From Salticus scenicus (Eukaryota; Arthropoda; Arachnida; Araneae; Salticidae): a stretch of 64,000 nucleotides of DNA. Shown piece after piece: positions 42,761-55,963 of this stretch (position 1 is its first letter; every line of letters begins with the position of its first letter). The DNA is taken from NCBI GenBank assembly GCA_963930645.1, contig OZ005649.1, positions 38,921,664-38,985,663 on the forward strand, given 5' to 3'. The notes under the pieces were generated by a model, which ran no database searches, had not been told where the DNA came from, and saw only the letters and a program-made list of their open reading frames with translations. The position numbers were made by a program, and so were the translations under genes.

Positions 42761-44391
42761 AATTGAGTAAATTGCCTTTCTTTTCAACTGCAAAATGTTT
42801 TTATCAATAATAATAGTAATAATAATAATAATAATAATTCTTTATGTGCACTTACTTTAGTGAAATTAGTATTTTGACGTCATCACAAAATTTTCTTCTA
42901 CATTTACCTATATAAATTCATGCAATGTGAATTATTTATTAAAATTATTTTATTATGTATTAAAATTATTATTTATCAAAATTATTTTCCACGTTGAGTG
43001 CAAAGGATTTTCATCTTAGAATAGTGCAACCCTAAATGTCAAAAGAAAATTAGTTTTTTACTCTGTAGACCACATACGGCTAATCTGACCCGTCATGCAA
43101 GGTTTTGTAGCTCACGAAGAAAATCCAGAATTTTAGCACAGTAAAAGAAACATATAACATAACACCACTTGAATTGTATTCCGAGAGTCTTTTAGATACG
43201 GTCCCGAATAAATCGAATTATTTTGTATGACTCTGTAAATGAATAATAAATGCTTCTTTTTTTCCTTATTCTACATAAAAAATACTTTTTTATTTATGAG
43301 AAATAAATGTTTATTTTATTTTATTTCGTTAAGTCGAAAGATGCAAAAATGTACCAACTAGAAATTTCTCCTATAGGTATAAAGTATTTAAATATTTCTG
43401 AATGTTTCTGTGTTGATCTAATATAAGAATTTTCGAATAACATCACAATATGATAAAGGTTCAGAATTCTGTTTCGACTTTCTGCGAATATTTGTCTTTG
43501 ATTTACGTTAATAACGGACATGCAGATATAAACGCAGACAGACACACAAACTAACTGCTAAAGAACTTATTTTGCGCATTCAGGAGACCTCAAAACGTGT
43601 AAATCTATGAAATATTCGGTTTCAAAACAATACTATCTTTATCATATATATGGATATGAGAAAATAAAAATTTGGTATTTAAAAAGCAGATGACTTAACA
43701 GCTATAAACATACCTACTTACATTCATTTAGAGGCTCCCAAAACTCTTTGTATAACGAAAGGAAGACACTACTGCTGTTTTTAGCAAAAAATAGAAACAA
43801 ATACAGCATGAATTTTTCTCCTGCCTTTGCGCTTATCTTTTTACATAATGTAAAAAATATTACATAATTTCATCACAAGGTTTTAAACATTATCTTTTTA
43901 AGTAAGTGCGGGAAGAAATATATATATGCAATGATTATATGACGTATACACAGTTATTTATATATTAAAAAGCAAACATGAAATTTCTGGTAAACTTTTA
44001 ACACATTAATTATGGGAGTAGAGGGCTGAAAGTGGTACCATTCGAAATATATGATTAGTCAGATTTGCAGAATACAAAAAATATTTTCTTACGATGTCAA
44101 GAAGGTATTTAAGAATACTTTTACTTTTTTATGCTTTTTTCCATTTTATACACGCAGTCTTTTATGCTAAAAAAAAATACCTAAAGTAGAAAGTTGTTAT
44201 ATATAAATCTGTCAATAATTTCTTAAAACTCAAATAAATCCATTGACACAGTAATTCGTATAGATATAGCATCACAATACTCTCGACTACAGATTTTTTA
44301 TTCTAAGGGAAAACAGTCATTAGAATGGTAGAAATTTGAGTGAATGAGTATTAGATCGAAAGTTTATACTATTGAAAATAAACGCAAATTA
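42714..44391. other. Spacer with (TA)n, (AAT)n and a family D fragment
   Basis: (TA)n at 42714-42755, (AAT)n at 42807-42838, and a family D fragment at about 42880-43050 ('gtcatcacaaaattttcttcta'). The rest is AT-rich with no gene recognised. Confidence 0.5.
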
Positions 44392-45199
44392 AACTAGTAT
44401 GTTGTGGCCACCACAAGACTTATTCAATCAGTAACAATATTAAAAAAAAAAAAAAAAAAAACCATTTTTTTTACTTTTTTGTATATGTAATATAGAGAAA
44501 GTATTGGATCCACTTTTTGATGGATTTACATGTTTTGGGATATGGAGAACACGAATTAATAGTTTTTAGAAAATGTCTGTCTGTCTGTCTGTATCATTTT
44601 TTTGTGGACGCTGTATCTCACGAACCAATGAATGAAAATTAACCAAACTTGGTATTTAGTTGAACCCTGACATAAACTGGTGCTGATTAGATTTTGGGAT
44701 CAATCGCTCAATAGGTGGCGTTGTGATCGCATTTTATGCAAATTTTTAACATGGCAGCATAGGACAAAATTCCGTATAAATGGGTATAAAGAGAGTTATT
44801 TTACACTTGTGATTGTAAAATTAATAAGAATTATTGATAATAGTAGTAGTTAGCTAGGAAAAAAATCTTGTGCATGGGGGGGAATCGGTTCCCCCCCCCG
44901 GGGGAGAAAATCCCCCCTCGGGGAAGTAAATTTTCAAGATGGGTATCTTTCGAAAGGTCTCGTTGATAATAGTAATAGTTAACTTGGAAAAAATATTTGT
45001 GCATGTGGGGGCATCGGTTCCCCCCCACCGGGGGGGGGACGTTCCCACCCGGGGGGGCAAAGTTTCATGATGGGTATCTTTCGAAAGATCTCGTCAATAC
45101 CTTTAAAACGAATGGTTGAACGATAAATCTGTGATAATTTAAACCAAAGTTATCGATTTTTTTAACTTTTAACAAAAATAAAAAAGACTTAGAAAAAAA

Positions 45200-45236
<37 letters not shown>

Positions 45237-45785
45237 GAAATTTAACCAAACTTGGTATTTAGTTGGTCCCCGACATAAACTGGTGCTGATTATGTTTGGG
45301 GATCAATAGCTCAACTGGTGGCGCTGTGATAGCATTTTATCTAAATTTTTAACATGCCAGCATAGGACAAAAATTCGTATAAATGTGCATAATAAGAGTT
45401 GTTTTAAACTTGTGATTGTAAAATTAATATGAATTATTGATAATAGTAGTATGTAACTAGGAAAAAAATTTTCTGCATGGCGATGGGGGGGAAATACCCG
45501 ACAGGGGGGGTAAATTTTCACATTGCGTATCTTTCGAAAGATCAGGTTGATAATAGTAGTAGTTAACTAGGAAAAAATTTTTGTGCATGTGGGGGCATCG
45601 GTTCCCCCCCACCGGGGGGGGGGGAATTTCCCACCCGGGGGGGCAAAGTTTCAAGATGGGTATCTTTCGAAAGATCTCGTCAATACCTTTAAAACGAATG
45701 GTTGAACGATAAATCTGTGATAATTTAAACCAAAGTTATCGATTTTTTTTAGTTTTAACAAAAATAAAAAAGACTTAGAAAAAAA

Positions 45786-45821
<36 letters not shown>

Positions 45822-46370
45822 GAAATTTAACCAAACTTGGTATTTAGTTTGTCCCCGACATTAACTGGTGCTGATTATGTTTGGGGATCAATAGCTCAAC
45901 AGCTGGCGCTGTGATAGCATTTTATCTAAATTTTTAACATGCCAGCATAGGACAAAAATTCGTATAAATGTGCATAATAAGAGTTGTTTTAAACTTGTGA
46001 TTGTAAAATTAATATGAATTATTGATAATAGTAGTATGTATCTAGGAAAAAATTTTTCTGCATGGGGGGCATCGCTTCCCCCCCTGGGGGGGAAGTACCC
46101 CCCCGGGGGGGATAAATTTTCAAGATGGGTATCTTTCGAAAGGTCTCGTCAATACCTTTAAAACGAATGGTTGAACTATAAATCTGTGATAATTTAAAAC
46201 AAAGTTATCGATTTTTTTCACTTTTAACAAAAAAAAAAAAAAAAAAAAATCGTATTTTTTTTTTTTTTTTTTTTAAATATTGTTACTGATTGAATATGTA
46301 TAGGTAAATATAGAAGAAAGTCTTGTGGTGGCCACAACATACTAGTTTTTTTTTTTCATTTTTAACCAAA

Positions 46371-46410
<40 letters not shown>

Positions 46411-46787
46411 TATATATATATATTTATTTATTTATTTATTTAATCTTTTTTTTTTGTTGTTGTTTATGTAATATTAAGAACAAAATTGACTTTTTTTTTT
46501 AGATATTTAGTGTTATACTACTTCTTTAATACCGAAATCATCAGAAGATAATTGAAGAATCATGGAAGATAATTTTTTTAAATAATAATTTTTTAAAATT
46601 ATTTGTACTGAGTGAATTTGTATAGGAAAATATAGAAGAAAGTCATGTGGTGGTCACAACATGCTAGTTACTTTCTTCTATATGCAATAGAAGAAAGTAC
46701 TGGATTCGTAAAAATTTTTGACCTCGGTTTTTGATGGATTTACATGTTTTGAGAGCTGTAGAACACGATTTGTCTATTTTTAGAAAA

Positions 46788-46840
<53 letters not shown>

Positions 46841-47248
46841 CAAAATTTTGTTGCAAATGTATCTCAGGTACTACTGCACAGAATTTCATACAAATTGGTA
46901 TGTAGTTACATATTGATATAAATTAGTGCCCATCAACTTTTGGTAAAAATTGTCCAAAAGTTTTCTTTGCCATGCCGCTTTTTCTAAATTTTTTACATGG
47001 TGGTATAAAACAAAATTTTTTATAAATGTGCACAAAGAGAGCTACTTTTTAATAATCATTATTAAATTTAAAAGAATTATTTGTAATAGAGACAGCCAAC
47101 TGAGAAAACGGGAAGTCCCCCTTCGTGGGGAATAAATTTTTATGATGGGTATCTTTTAAAAGAGCTCGCCAATATCTTTAAAACGAATGGCTAAACCATC
47201 GATTTGTGATAATTTAAAATAAAGTTATCGAAGTTTTTTCATTTTTAA

Positions 47249-47290
<42 letters not shown>

Positions 47291-47581
47291 ATATTGAAAA
47301 CAAAATTGACTTTTTTTTTAGATATTTAGTGTTATATTACTTCTTTAATATGGAAATCGTCAGCATTATCATGGAAGATAATTTTTTTTAAATAATAACT
47401 TTTAAAAATTATTTGGACTGAGTGAATTTGTATAGGAAAATATAGAAGAAAGTCATGTGGTGGCCACAACATACTAGTTTATTTATTTATATATTTATTT
47501 ATTTATTTATTTTTTTGTTAAAAGTAATACATATTCAATCAGTAACAATATTTAAAAAAAAAAATTACGAATTTTTTTCTA

Positions 47582-47614
<33 letters not shown>

Positions 47615-48640
47615 TTAAAAGTAAAAAAAATCGATAGCTTTGTTTTAAATTATCACAGATTTATAGTTCAACCATTCGTTTTAAAGGTATTGACGAGATC
47701 TTTCGAATGATACCCATCTTCAAAATTTCCCCCCCCCCGGGGGGTACTTCCAGCAATGCCCGCCCATGCACAAAATTTTTTTCCTAGTTACGTACTACTA
47801 TTATCAATAATTCATATTAATTTTACAATCACAAGTGTAAAATAACTCTTATTATGCACATTTATACGAATTTTTGTCCTATACTGACATGTTAAAAATT
47901 TAGATAAAATGCTATCACAGCGCCACCTGTTGAGCTATTGATCCCCAAATATAATCAGCACCAGTTTTGTCGGGGACAAACTAAATACCAAGTTTGGTAA
48001 AATTTCGTTTAAAAAAAAAAAAACGTTTTTTTTTTTTTCGTTAAAAGTAAAAAAAATCGATAACTTTGTTTTAAATTACCACAGATTTATGGTTCAACCA
48101 TTCGTTTTAAAGGTATTGACGAGATCTTTCGAATGATACCCATCTTCAAACTTTACCCCCCCCCCCCCCAGGGGGGAGCGATCTGCCCCCCATGCACAAA
48201 ATTTTTTTCCTAGTTAACTGCTACTATTATCAATAATTCATATTAATTTTACAATCACAAGTTTAAAATAACTCTCATTATGCCCATTTATGCGGAATTT
48301 TGTCCTGTGCTGCCATGTTAAAAATTTGCATAAAATGCGATCACAGCGCCACCTGTTGAGCTATTGATCCCCAAATCTAATGGGCACCAGTTCATGTCAG
48401 GGTGCAACTAAATACCAAGTTTGGTTAAATTTCATTCATTGGTTCGTGAGATACAGCGTCCACAAAAAAATGATACAGACAGACAGACACACAGACAGAC
48501 AGACATTTTCTAAAAACTATCAATTCGTGTTCAGGACATCCCAAAACGTGTAGATCCGTCAAAAAACGGAGGTCGAAAATTTTCGCGAATCCAATACTTT
48601 TTCTATATTACATATAGAAGAAATTAAAAAGGATTTGATT
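44392..48640. repeat. Inverted array of ~600-bp repeat units with G/C-tract hairpins
   Basis: Left arm: three units (about 44590-45235, 45236-45825, 45826-46260). Each runs 'accaaacttggtatttagtt', 'gcgctgtgatagcattttat', 'attgataatagtagta', a block of C and G tracts, 'gatgggtatctttcgaaag', 'aacgaatggttgaac', 'aagttatcgattttttt' and a 25-40-base T run. Right arm: two inverted units (about 47560-48010 and 48010-48600) ending in (CAGA)n. The left block is bounded by inverted ACTAGTATGTTGTGGCCACC (44393, 46322-46345), and shorter sub-elements with the same end lie at 46634-47478. Microsatellites (AAT)n, (AT)n and (CT)n/(TG)n are embedded. No protein motif; the Pro/Cys-rich frames derive from the G/C tracts. 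Class unknown. Confidence 0.7.
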
Positions 48641-48659
48641 TATGAAAGTTCTTTTTTTT

Positions 48660-49385
48660 TTACTTTCTCTTACCCATAAGGTAGAGAAAGTATTGTTTTT
48701 GGGTCAAATTTTTGAACGCGAGATTTTGTTATATTTACACGTATTGAGTTATATTTACACGTCATGTTTTTAGCAAATGGTCTGTGTGTATGTCTGTGTG
48801 TCTGTGTGTCTATGTGTGTGTCTGTGTGTCTATGTGTGTGTCTGTGTGTCAGTCTGTTATCAGCATATCTCAAAAATAAATTATGGCAGAAAGTTCAAAC
48901 TTGGTATTCTAAATGTATATCATATAGGGATGCTACAGTAAGCTTTTCGTTAAGATCACGCAAATGGTTCGTGTACAGGGACAATCAAGAGAATTCTAAT
49001 ACATTACGTCTATGGGGGAAATTGCAGGTAAGCAGAGTTTAACGTCTATAGACTACACTAAACCAAATGAAACGAATATATATTTTTTGTAATAGAGATA
49101 GTCAACAGGGAAAAAAAATTGTGTATGTAGGAGCCTCGCCTCCCCCCCTTGGGGGGGGGGGAAGTCCCCCCTCGAGGGGAGTAAATTTTCATGATGGGTA
49201 CCTTTCAAAAGAGCTCGCCAATTCCTTTAAAACGAATGGTTGAACCATCGATCTGCGATAATTTAAAACAAAGTTATCGATTTTTTTTTTACTTTTAACA
49301 CAAAAAAAAATCGATTTTTTTTTTTTTTTTTTTTTTTTAATATTGAGAATAAAATGTACTTTTTTTGGATATTTAGTGTAAAAAC
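48660..49385 (+). repeat. Further unit of the 44-48 kb family with (TGTC)n/(TG)n
   Basis: Starts with a small hairpin (tactttctcttaccc...aaggtagagaaagta), then 'tttacacgt', a TG/TC-rich microsatellite (48780-48855), 'cgcaaatggttcgtg', and at 49080-49330 another C/G-tract block, 'acgaatggttgaacc', 'aaagttatcgattttt' and a T run. Frames over the microsatellite on both strands are artefacts. Confidence 0.55.
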
Positions 49386-49437
49386 AGAATTATTTTTTAA
49401 TAGCCTAATTAAATTCTTCATAAATGTAGGTGCATTA

Positions 49438-49635
49438 ATGAAACGGGGGGTTGAGGGGGGCGGCAGCCCCCCTCACAGAGAACTAATTATCATATAAACT
49501 CTTCCGAAGCCTAATTTGAATTGTTTAACACAGGTTTACATAACAGTACTCGTTATCTTACTTATTAATCTGCAACCTGTATTTATAGTATTAAATTTCA
49601 GGGTAAGAGAAAGTCGTGTGAGTGACACACCAGAT
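49438..49635 (-). repeat. Family F repeat, copy 2
   Basis: Minus strand: A|TCTGGTGTGTCACTCACACG ... GTGAGGGGGGCTGCCGCCCCC, then TCAACCCCCCGTTTC. The terminal G/C hairpin is perfect over at least six pairs. Same layout as 38261-38510 and 57855-58052. Confidence 0.5.
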
Positions 49636-49884
49636 GTTTTATTCTAATTTACTTAAGATCTAATTTCTTTCTTTCTTTTCTTTTCTTTTTTTTTTTTTTT
49701 TGGGGGGGGGGGGGGGATTTGCATCAGCTCTAATTTAAAGACATTTTTAAACTAAAACATAATGCATTGATTGAAATTAAATGAAACTGACTACTTATTA
49801 AAAAATATATATATTTATTACTATAATTTATTACTATTCTTATTTATTACAATTCTTATTTATTACAATTCTTATTTATTTTTT
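49636..49884. other. Low-complexity spacer
   Basis: (TTTC)n passing into a T run and then a 14-base G run (about 49665-49717), followed by a 'ttattacaattcttatttattacaa' direct repeat. No gene. Confidence 0.5.
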
Positions 49885-50730
49885 GCATATATAAGAAGAA
49901 AGTACAAGATTTGGAAAAACTTTTAATTTCCGGTTTTCAATGAATTTACACGTTTTGAGACTTCCTTACATTTCAATTAACTGAAAGTGACTACTTATTT
50001 TGAAAAAGGTGGATATATTACTAGCTTCTGCATATAAGAAGAAAGTAGAAGATCAGAAAAAATTTCAATTTCCAGTTTTCGATGAATTTATACTTTTTGA
50101 GATTTCCTTGCATTTAAATTAACTGAAATTGACTACTTACTTTTAAAAACGTGGATTTATTACTATCTTTCGCATGTATAAGAAGCAACTAGAAGATTCG
50201 GTAAAAAATCGTTTTCCAATTTTCGATAAATTTACACGTTTTGAGATTTTCTTGTATTTCAGTTAGCTGAAATTGACTAGTTATTTTTAAAAATTGGCTT
50301 TATTATTCTATCCTCTGCGTATATAACAAGAAGGTATAAAATTTAAAAAAAATTTAGATTTTTCGGTTTTCGATGAAGTTACACGTTTTGCGATTTCCTT
50401 GCATTTCAGTTATTTGAAACTGACTGCTTTTTTTAAAAAAAGTGAATTTATTTCTAGCTTCTGCATTTATAATAAGAAAGTAGAAGATGCAAAAAAAATT
50501 TCGATTTCCAGTTTTAGATGAATTTACACGTTTTGAGATTTTCTTTCATTTCAGTTAACTGAAATTGGCTACTTCTTTTTAAAAAAGTGGATTTGTTATT
50601 CCATCCTCTGCATATATAAGAAGAAAGTATAAGATACAGAAAAATTTTAGATTTTCGGTTTTCGATGAAGTTACAACTTTTGAGATTTCCCGAACTCAGT
50701 TCTACCATTTTTAGAAAATATCTGTTCTTT
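49885..50730 (+). repeat. Tandem array, six ~145-bp units
   Basis: Units start near 49890, 50034, 50177, 50321, 50469 and 50616. Each begins 'tataagaagaaagta(g/c)aagat', then 'ttcgatgaatttacacgttttgag', 'atttccttgcatttcagttaactgaaa' and 'tttattactagcttctgca'. The last unit breaks off into sequence resembling the 44-48 kb family ('accaatggaattaatttaacc'). Divergence between units is moderate, so the array is not very recent. Non-coding. Confidence 0.75.
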
Positions 50731-51699
50731 TTGTGTTCAAACACTGCACTTCATGAACCAATGGAATTAATTTAACCGAATTTGATATTTGGTTTGACAT
50801 GGTGCCGATTAGCTTTTGGGCTATATTATTCAACAAGGGGCGCTTCCATGTAGCGATTTCCTCTCATTTGAGGAAAGGTTCAGCATCTACACTGTACCAA
50901 ACTTAGATAAATATATTAAGTAAAACTCTGCTGATTCAGTTTGAGTGCATATCGGCAAACAAGTGCCGCAGCTGTGTTGCAATTTAATTCCGTTTAGGAG
51001 AAGGCAATTACCTTGCTTTGCTTCCCTTTGCGAAAAAGTGGTCGAGTTTCGACCACTGGTCAATACTAGTATTTATAAATATGCTAGCATTACAGTGATA
51101 CTTAAATTTGCATACATACTTGAGATAATATTAAATTCATTATATTTTCTATTTCATGGTATGTTTAAATTTAAATTTTTACCATCAAACAAGGATGGCT
51201 TTCATTTTATAACACACTGGCTTTGTAAAAGGAAGTTTGTCATTTTATAAAGTTGGCTTTACTAAATATATAGTTTGAGTAATATTTAATATATATATGA
51301 ATATTTCATCATTATTGTGTTTGGAAACCAGGAAGTAAAATCATGGTAATAATTATCAAGAATTTAATTATATATACATATATAAGCAACTGGGGATTAC
51401 ACATTATAAAAAAAAAAGAATAATTATATAATTAATATATGATGAAATTATATAAGAATACACCTACGAATATCCTGTTCACGTTAATATTGTTAAACAA
51501 AACACACACACATGCACAAAACCACATAAATACTTTACAAAAACTTTCAAAACCATACAAAACTATTTTGACTAAAAATCTCGCTTCAATTCGTATATAT
51601 CATCCAATTGATAAAAAATAAAAATAAAAATAATTAATTTAATAAAATGATCCATTAACTTTCAAAAATCAACTCTCACTGAGATTTCTTAAGGAATTA
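50731..51699. other. AT-rich spacer with diverged repeat
   Basis: About 50740-50860 is a decayed piece of the 44-48 kb superfamily. The 101-codon plus-strand frame at 50945 has no motif, no splice context and an AT-driven composition. Nothing else recognised. Confidence 0.4.
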
Positions 51700-52067
51700 A
51701 ACACCGAAATCCAAATTTCAAACTTGAGTAACGAAAATAATAATAAATAATAATAATAATAATCTTGGTACTTACATGTTTTTCGTTCGAAACATCTTTA
51801 TTTAAAAAACGTTTTTTTAGTTTATAGAATGTTTCTTAAACTATAAATTAACTTAAAGCACTTTTATATTGATGGCTTATCGAAGTTTTATCACAAAATT
51901 GTAGTTTAATATATATTGTAAGAAAGCAAAACTAAGCTATTTGAAAACGAATTGTCGACGTCTCTTAGTATCTTTAAATAAGTAAACTTTTATCACCATT
52001 CTCTCATTGGATTTTCAAAATATAGGGATCAGCTTTCTTTATAAGCAATTTTTTTTCTTTAGACAAG

Positions 52068-52107
<40 letters not shown>

Positions 52108-52375
52108 GCATGATCTGCTGGATAATACAGTTTAAGCTTTCTCAGCAATGTTCATTATCAAGACAGATAAAGTAAAATACAAAATTAGCGTGTGGCTTCC
52201 ATCACAAGACTTTCTTCTATAATTTACTGAACAAATTCACGCATCGCAATATTATTCATGAAAATTATTACTCACCAAAACTATTTTCCATCGTGAGTTC
52301 AGACAGTTTTCATCTGGGATAGGTACAATCCCAAATATCAAAAGAATGTCAATTTTGAGTCCTACACACGACAAT
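51700..52375 (+). repeat. Dispersed repeat family D, copy 2
   Basis: Aligns with 160-745: (AAT)n, 'cgttcgaaacatctttattt', 'ttatcgaagttttatcaca', 'gacagataaa', ending near 'tacaatcccaaatatca'. It carries an extra (CT)n run (52073-52101) absent from copy 1. Non-coding. Confidence 0.7.
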
Positions 52376-53588
52376 AAAATGTATTTTATAAGTTATTTCC
52401 CTTTTTTCTTTTCTTTTCTTTTTTCTTTCTTTCTTTCTTTTTTTTTTGTCAAGATTTGAAAATTGATAACTTTGTTTTAAATTGTCCCATGCCCCTGGTG
52501 TGTATATTCGTCTTTTCAAAGTGCGATTATTTGTATTGTACTGCTAACAGTGAAACTACTGACACGATTTGACAATGCCATAAAATAACCTTGGAATCGA
52601 TCTTCACAGTGTTTTCGAAATATTTACTCATTTAAGAGTTTAGAGAGAACGGTGGCTTTGGAAAGCGAATTTCTTAAATTTTCGTCGGCAAGTAAAGGGT
52701 TAAAAATTGACGAATTCTTTTGAAAAATATTCATACCGAAAATTTGCATCCGATAAAGCAGATTCCTCCCTCTTCCCAACAGGGGAAGCTATGCACCAAC
52801 GTGTACACAAAGTTGTTCTAGTTGACTGATATTATTTTGAATATTCGGATATTTTTTTGGATATTTGGATATTTATTTCACAACTTTGAGCCCTATAATT
52901 ACAATGATTTTAGTCTCGATTGATCCATATTTGATAGTTTCACAATAACAATTTACAATGAGTATAAAACTTTGAATAAAAACCATAAAATGCAAGAACT
53001 CGCAACTATTGCTTCATGTCAAAAGGAAAACACGACCCTTTATCAGGCGAACAAAGTGGGCACGATTGCTGCGAACGTAACTGCAACGCACCTCCAGTAA
53101 AAGATTCTGGCTAACTAGTAGACTTTGCTCACGGCACTTGTTAAATGATTTTTTTTTTTTTTATTAAATAAATAAAACGTTTAAATAAACATATTTCAAT
53201 TGGTGAGGGTGACTATTATCAGCAAATCAGAACCATGGCCATCTACAATGATAAAAAGTCGCTCATGAAATGTAAATCACATTTAAATATTTAAGTTTCA
53301 TTAGGTTATTCAAAAACATGATTAATTTGAAATAACCTAAATATGCATTTACATTAATGAACAGTTTTAATTAAGATACCATTGGCTAAATTTGAAGCTT
53401 TGAACCCATAAGTAGCTTGGATATTTTTTTTTTGCCAGGGTATTTACTTACGGAATTGCGATAGCCATTTTAATTCATCGCCAAAATGGCAAAATTAAAA
53501 ATCACCCAGGGGATCCAATGTTCATATTTGATATATACAAGTAAACCTTTTATACACAGTGACCAGCGAAACGGGCGAAATCCGCTAG
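52376..53588 (+). other. Spacer ending in a Helitron-like 3' terminus
   Basis: Mostly unrecognised AT-rich DNA. At 53561-53588 'gtgaccagcgaaacgggcga' followed by 'aatccgctag' and then T resembles the Helitron-like end at 17758 and fits a CTAG terminus. The start of such an element was not found. Confidence 0.35.
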
Positions 53589-53857
53589 TTTATCAATATT
53601 ATGATATCAAAGAACATTCAACCTTGCATTATAACTAGAAACTTTTCGGACAGATATAGTTATACATAAAATTGATAAGTGATTGTCTCACCGTAAACAA
53701 TCAAAATAGTATCCCTTTTCAAACATTTTTTTTTTTCCTTTGTAAAAGTGCTGTCTTCTCTCTAAGCATATCTGCTGTCGCATATCTGCCTTTATTTGCT
53801 TTTTTGTTATCTTCTTGCTTATATTTATGTCTACGAGACATATAAACAAACTACCGG
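53589..53857. other. AT-rich spacer
   Basis: No gene or repeat recognised apart from a T run. Confidence 0.4.
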
Positions 53858-54125
53858 CAGTATTACCAACTGTAATGATTTGTCCCTACGTGTAGGGAAT
53901 TTTAGCAGTTTTGTTTATCATTTAGGGGCTGAGTGGGGATGTTTTGAAAGTATCATTTATCCACAGGACATTCTCAGGATATCCTAAAGATCCTAAGGAT
54001 AAGTCCCGTTCAGAAAGTACATTCTACGGATATTCCTCAGTACTAAAGTAGGGATATTTAACATTAATATAGGGACATTCTGAAGTGTCCGTATAGGAAT
54101 GGCAAAATTTCAGTTGGTAATACTG
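53858..54125. mobile_element. MITE with CAGTATTACCAACTG ends
   Basis: Inverted ends CAGTATTACCAACTGTAATG (53858) and, from 54125, CAGTATTACCAACTGAAATT, in a 268-bp element. The interior has short repeats of 'acattctcaggatatcct' type. No clear target duplication was seen, so the superfamily stays open. Confidence 0.55.
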
Positions 54126-54460
54126 GGTTCCAACTCGAATATTTATTTCGTCGTTTTTTATTATGTAATTAATGCGCAACCTTTTAATTATATTTAAATA
54201 TTGAGACAAAATCTCAATAATATTTTTTTAAATATATATATATATACTTTTCTTCCTTTTTACATTTTTCATTAAAATAAAAGATTACATTTGATGATAA
54301 TAACTTTATTTTTAAGTCACTTAATTAATTAACATAGTACTTGTATGACACCATAATGTAGAAAATTTGTTTTTTGATTAAAAATGAGATTTGAAACTAT
54401 CTATGAGTTGCGTAAAATTAAAGATATCAACAAAATCGTGTCAGGCTACATTTTATATTA
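54126..54460. other. AT-rich spacer
   Basis: Nothing recognised; short (TA)n near 54231-54246. Confidence 0.4.
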
Positions 54461-55946
54461 CAATGGGTCGCCAAATTAATGTGGACACTTGAAATTTTTT
54501 TACATGTTTGCGTTTTTATGCCACTTGTATTTTCTAAAAGTCGTTTTTATGTTACTGGAATGCATTTTTATTAATTTTTATTATGCTACTTATTATTTTA
54601 AGTGGTTTAAACAAAACATATTGAAAATAGGGACATTTTTGTGACAATCACTTCAATATATATTGTAGAGTGCTCTCAACTTCTTATATTGAACGTGTAA
54701 TTTGGATCCTATGAAGTGAGATTTAGTGAGCAGTCTGACGCATATAAAGTAAGTACAATTTGATTACTGATTTACAATTATATAAATTTTTACTACATTT
54801 TTGTAACTCAATTATTATTTTTTATGGTCACAGGAAGTAACATTTCTCCGTGAAAATAATCCGAAATTAAACTGTCCTCCGACATACACAACATTCCCAG
54901 AGAAAAGTCGCTGATATTGTTGGGTTTTCTAAATCTGCTGTAAATAAAATAAAAGTAAATTTTGACAAAAACCTGTCCTTTACGCTGAAAAGAATAAACA
55001 AGTATGGTAGAAAACATATAATGCGCACAGAATAGACTGAAATATTAGACACATTTGCTTACGAAACAGGATAAAAAGTGCTTTTACACTGACTCAAGAG
55101 TCAGGTATTGGCATTTTGAAGAGCAGAAGGTGCAGAAGAAGACCGTGCAGAAGAAGGCCTGACAGGCCATCGTCCAATCTTACAGAGGCTATGAAAAAGA
55201 AATGATTCAACTGGGCTCGAGACCATCACCGCATGACTGAGGAAGACTGAAGAAAGGTAATATATGGCATTTATTAACAATTTAATTATTTCTAAGTCTT
55301 TTTTTTTTTGCAATTAAATCATTATTTATTTTAATTTCATGTATGTTTCACTGATGAGTCAACTTTTGAAATTTTAGCCGATAAAAGCAGTTTCGTGTGG
55401 CTGCTTCCTGGAGATCAATTCCACGCTGAAAACATAATAAAACATTAAACAACCACTGAATGTCCTGGTTTAGTCTATTATAAATATGAAGGGTGTAGGA
55501 CGTTTACAAATTGTTAAAAGAACTATAAAACAGGACAAATATAAGGAAGTACTATGAACTCGCCTTTTTCTACAGCTGGAAGAATGGTTTTTGGAAGTGA
55601 GCATAGTGTTTTTAAACAAGATTCTATGACCCTTGCCATCAAGACAAAAATGTTATCGAATTTTTACGGGCCAAGAATATCGAAGTAGTACCTTGACCTG
55701 GCAATTTGCCCAATATGAATCCCATAGAAAACTTATGGCACATTACAAAAAGGGAAATTGCCAAAGAAATGATTATAACCAAGAGTCAACCGATCGAAAA
55801 ATTTATAAATGTCTGCAATCACTATTCTTTAATTAAAGAAAGTGTAAAATCATGCATAAAAAGCATGCCGTGACGCATACATTTGTGACATGTAATGTAC
55901 ATTTGACACTTGCATAATGTTAAATTTTTTTTTCCATTTCCATTGT
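54461..55946 (+). pseudogene. Degenerate Tc1-like element and transposase, plus strand
   Basis: Starts after TA with CAATGGGTCGCCAAATTAAT, a Tc1-type end. The right end is eroded (...ccattg|ta at 55946). Decayed transposase pieces in order: IVGFSKSAVNKIKV (helix-turn-helix, about 54915-54960); FTDESTFEILADKSSFVW with the first catalytic Asp (about 55350-55400); and PIENLWHITKREIAKEM with the catalytic Glu region (about 55715-55770). Several stops and shifts interrupt it, and the middle catalytic Asp was not identified clearly. Non-functional. Confidence 0.7.
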
Positions 55947-55963
55947 ATTTTTTTATTGTGTAC

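Noticed and set aside
44831..45654. Pro/Gly/Cys-rich frames suggesting small secreted peptides
   Set aside because: They arise from C and G tracts repeated in every array unit, and differ between units by tract length.
48670..49042. Frames with Thr/His/Asp or Val/Cys/Leu repeats
   Set aside because: Translations of the TG/TC microsatellite on both strands.
50945..51250. 101-codon plus-strand frame
   Set aside because: The longest orphan frame in its region but without motif, splice or promoter context, and partly within a diverged repeat.
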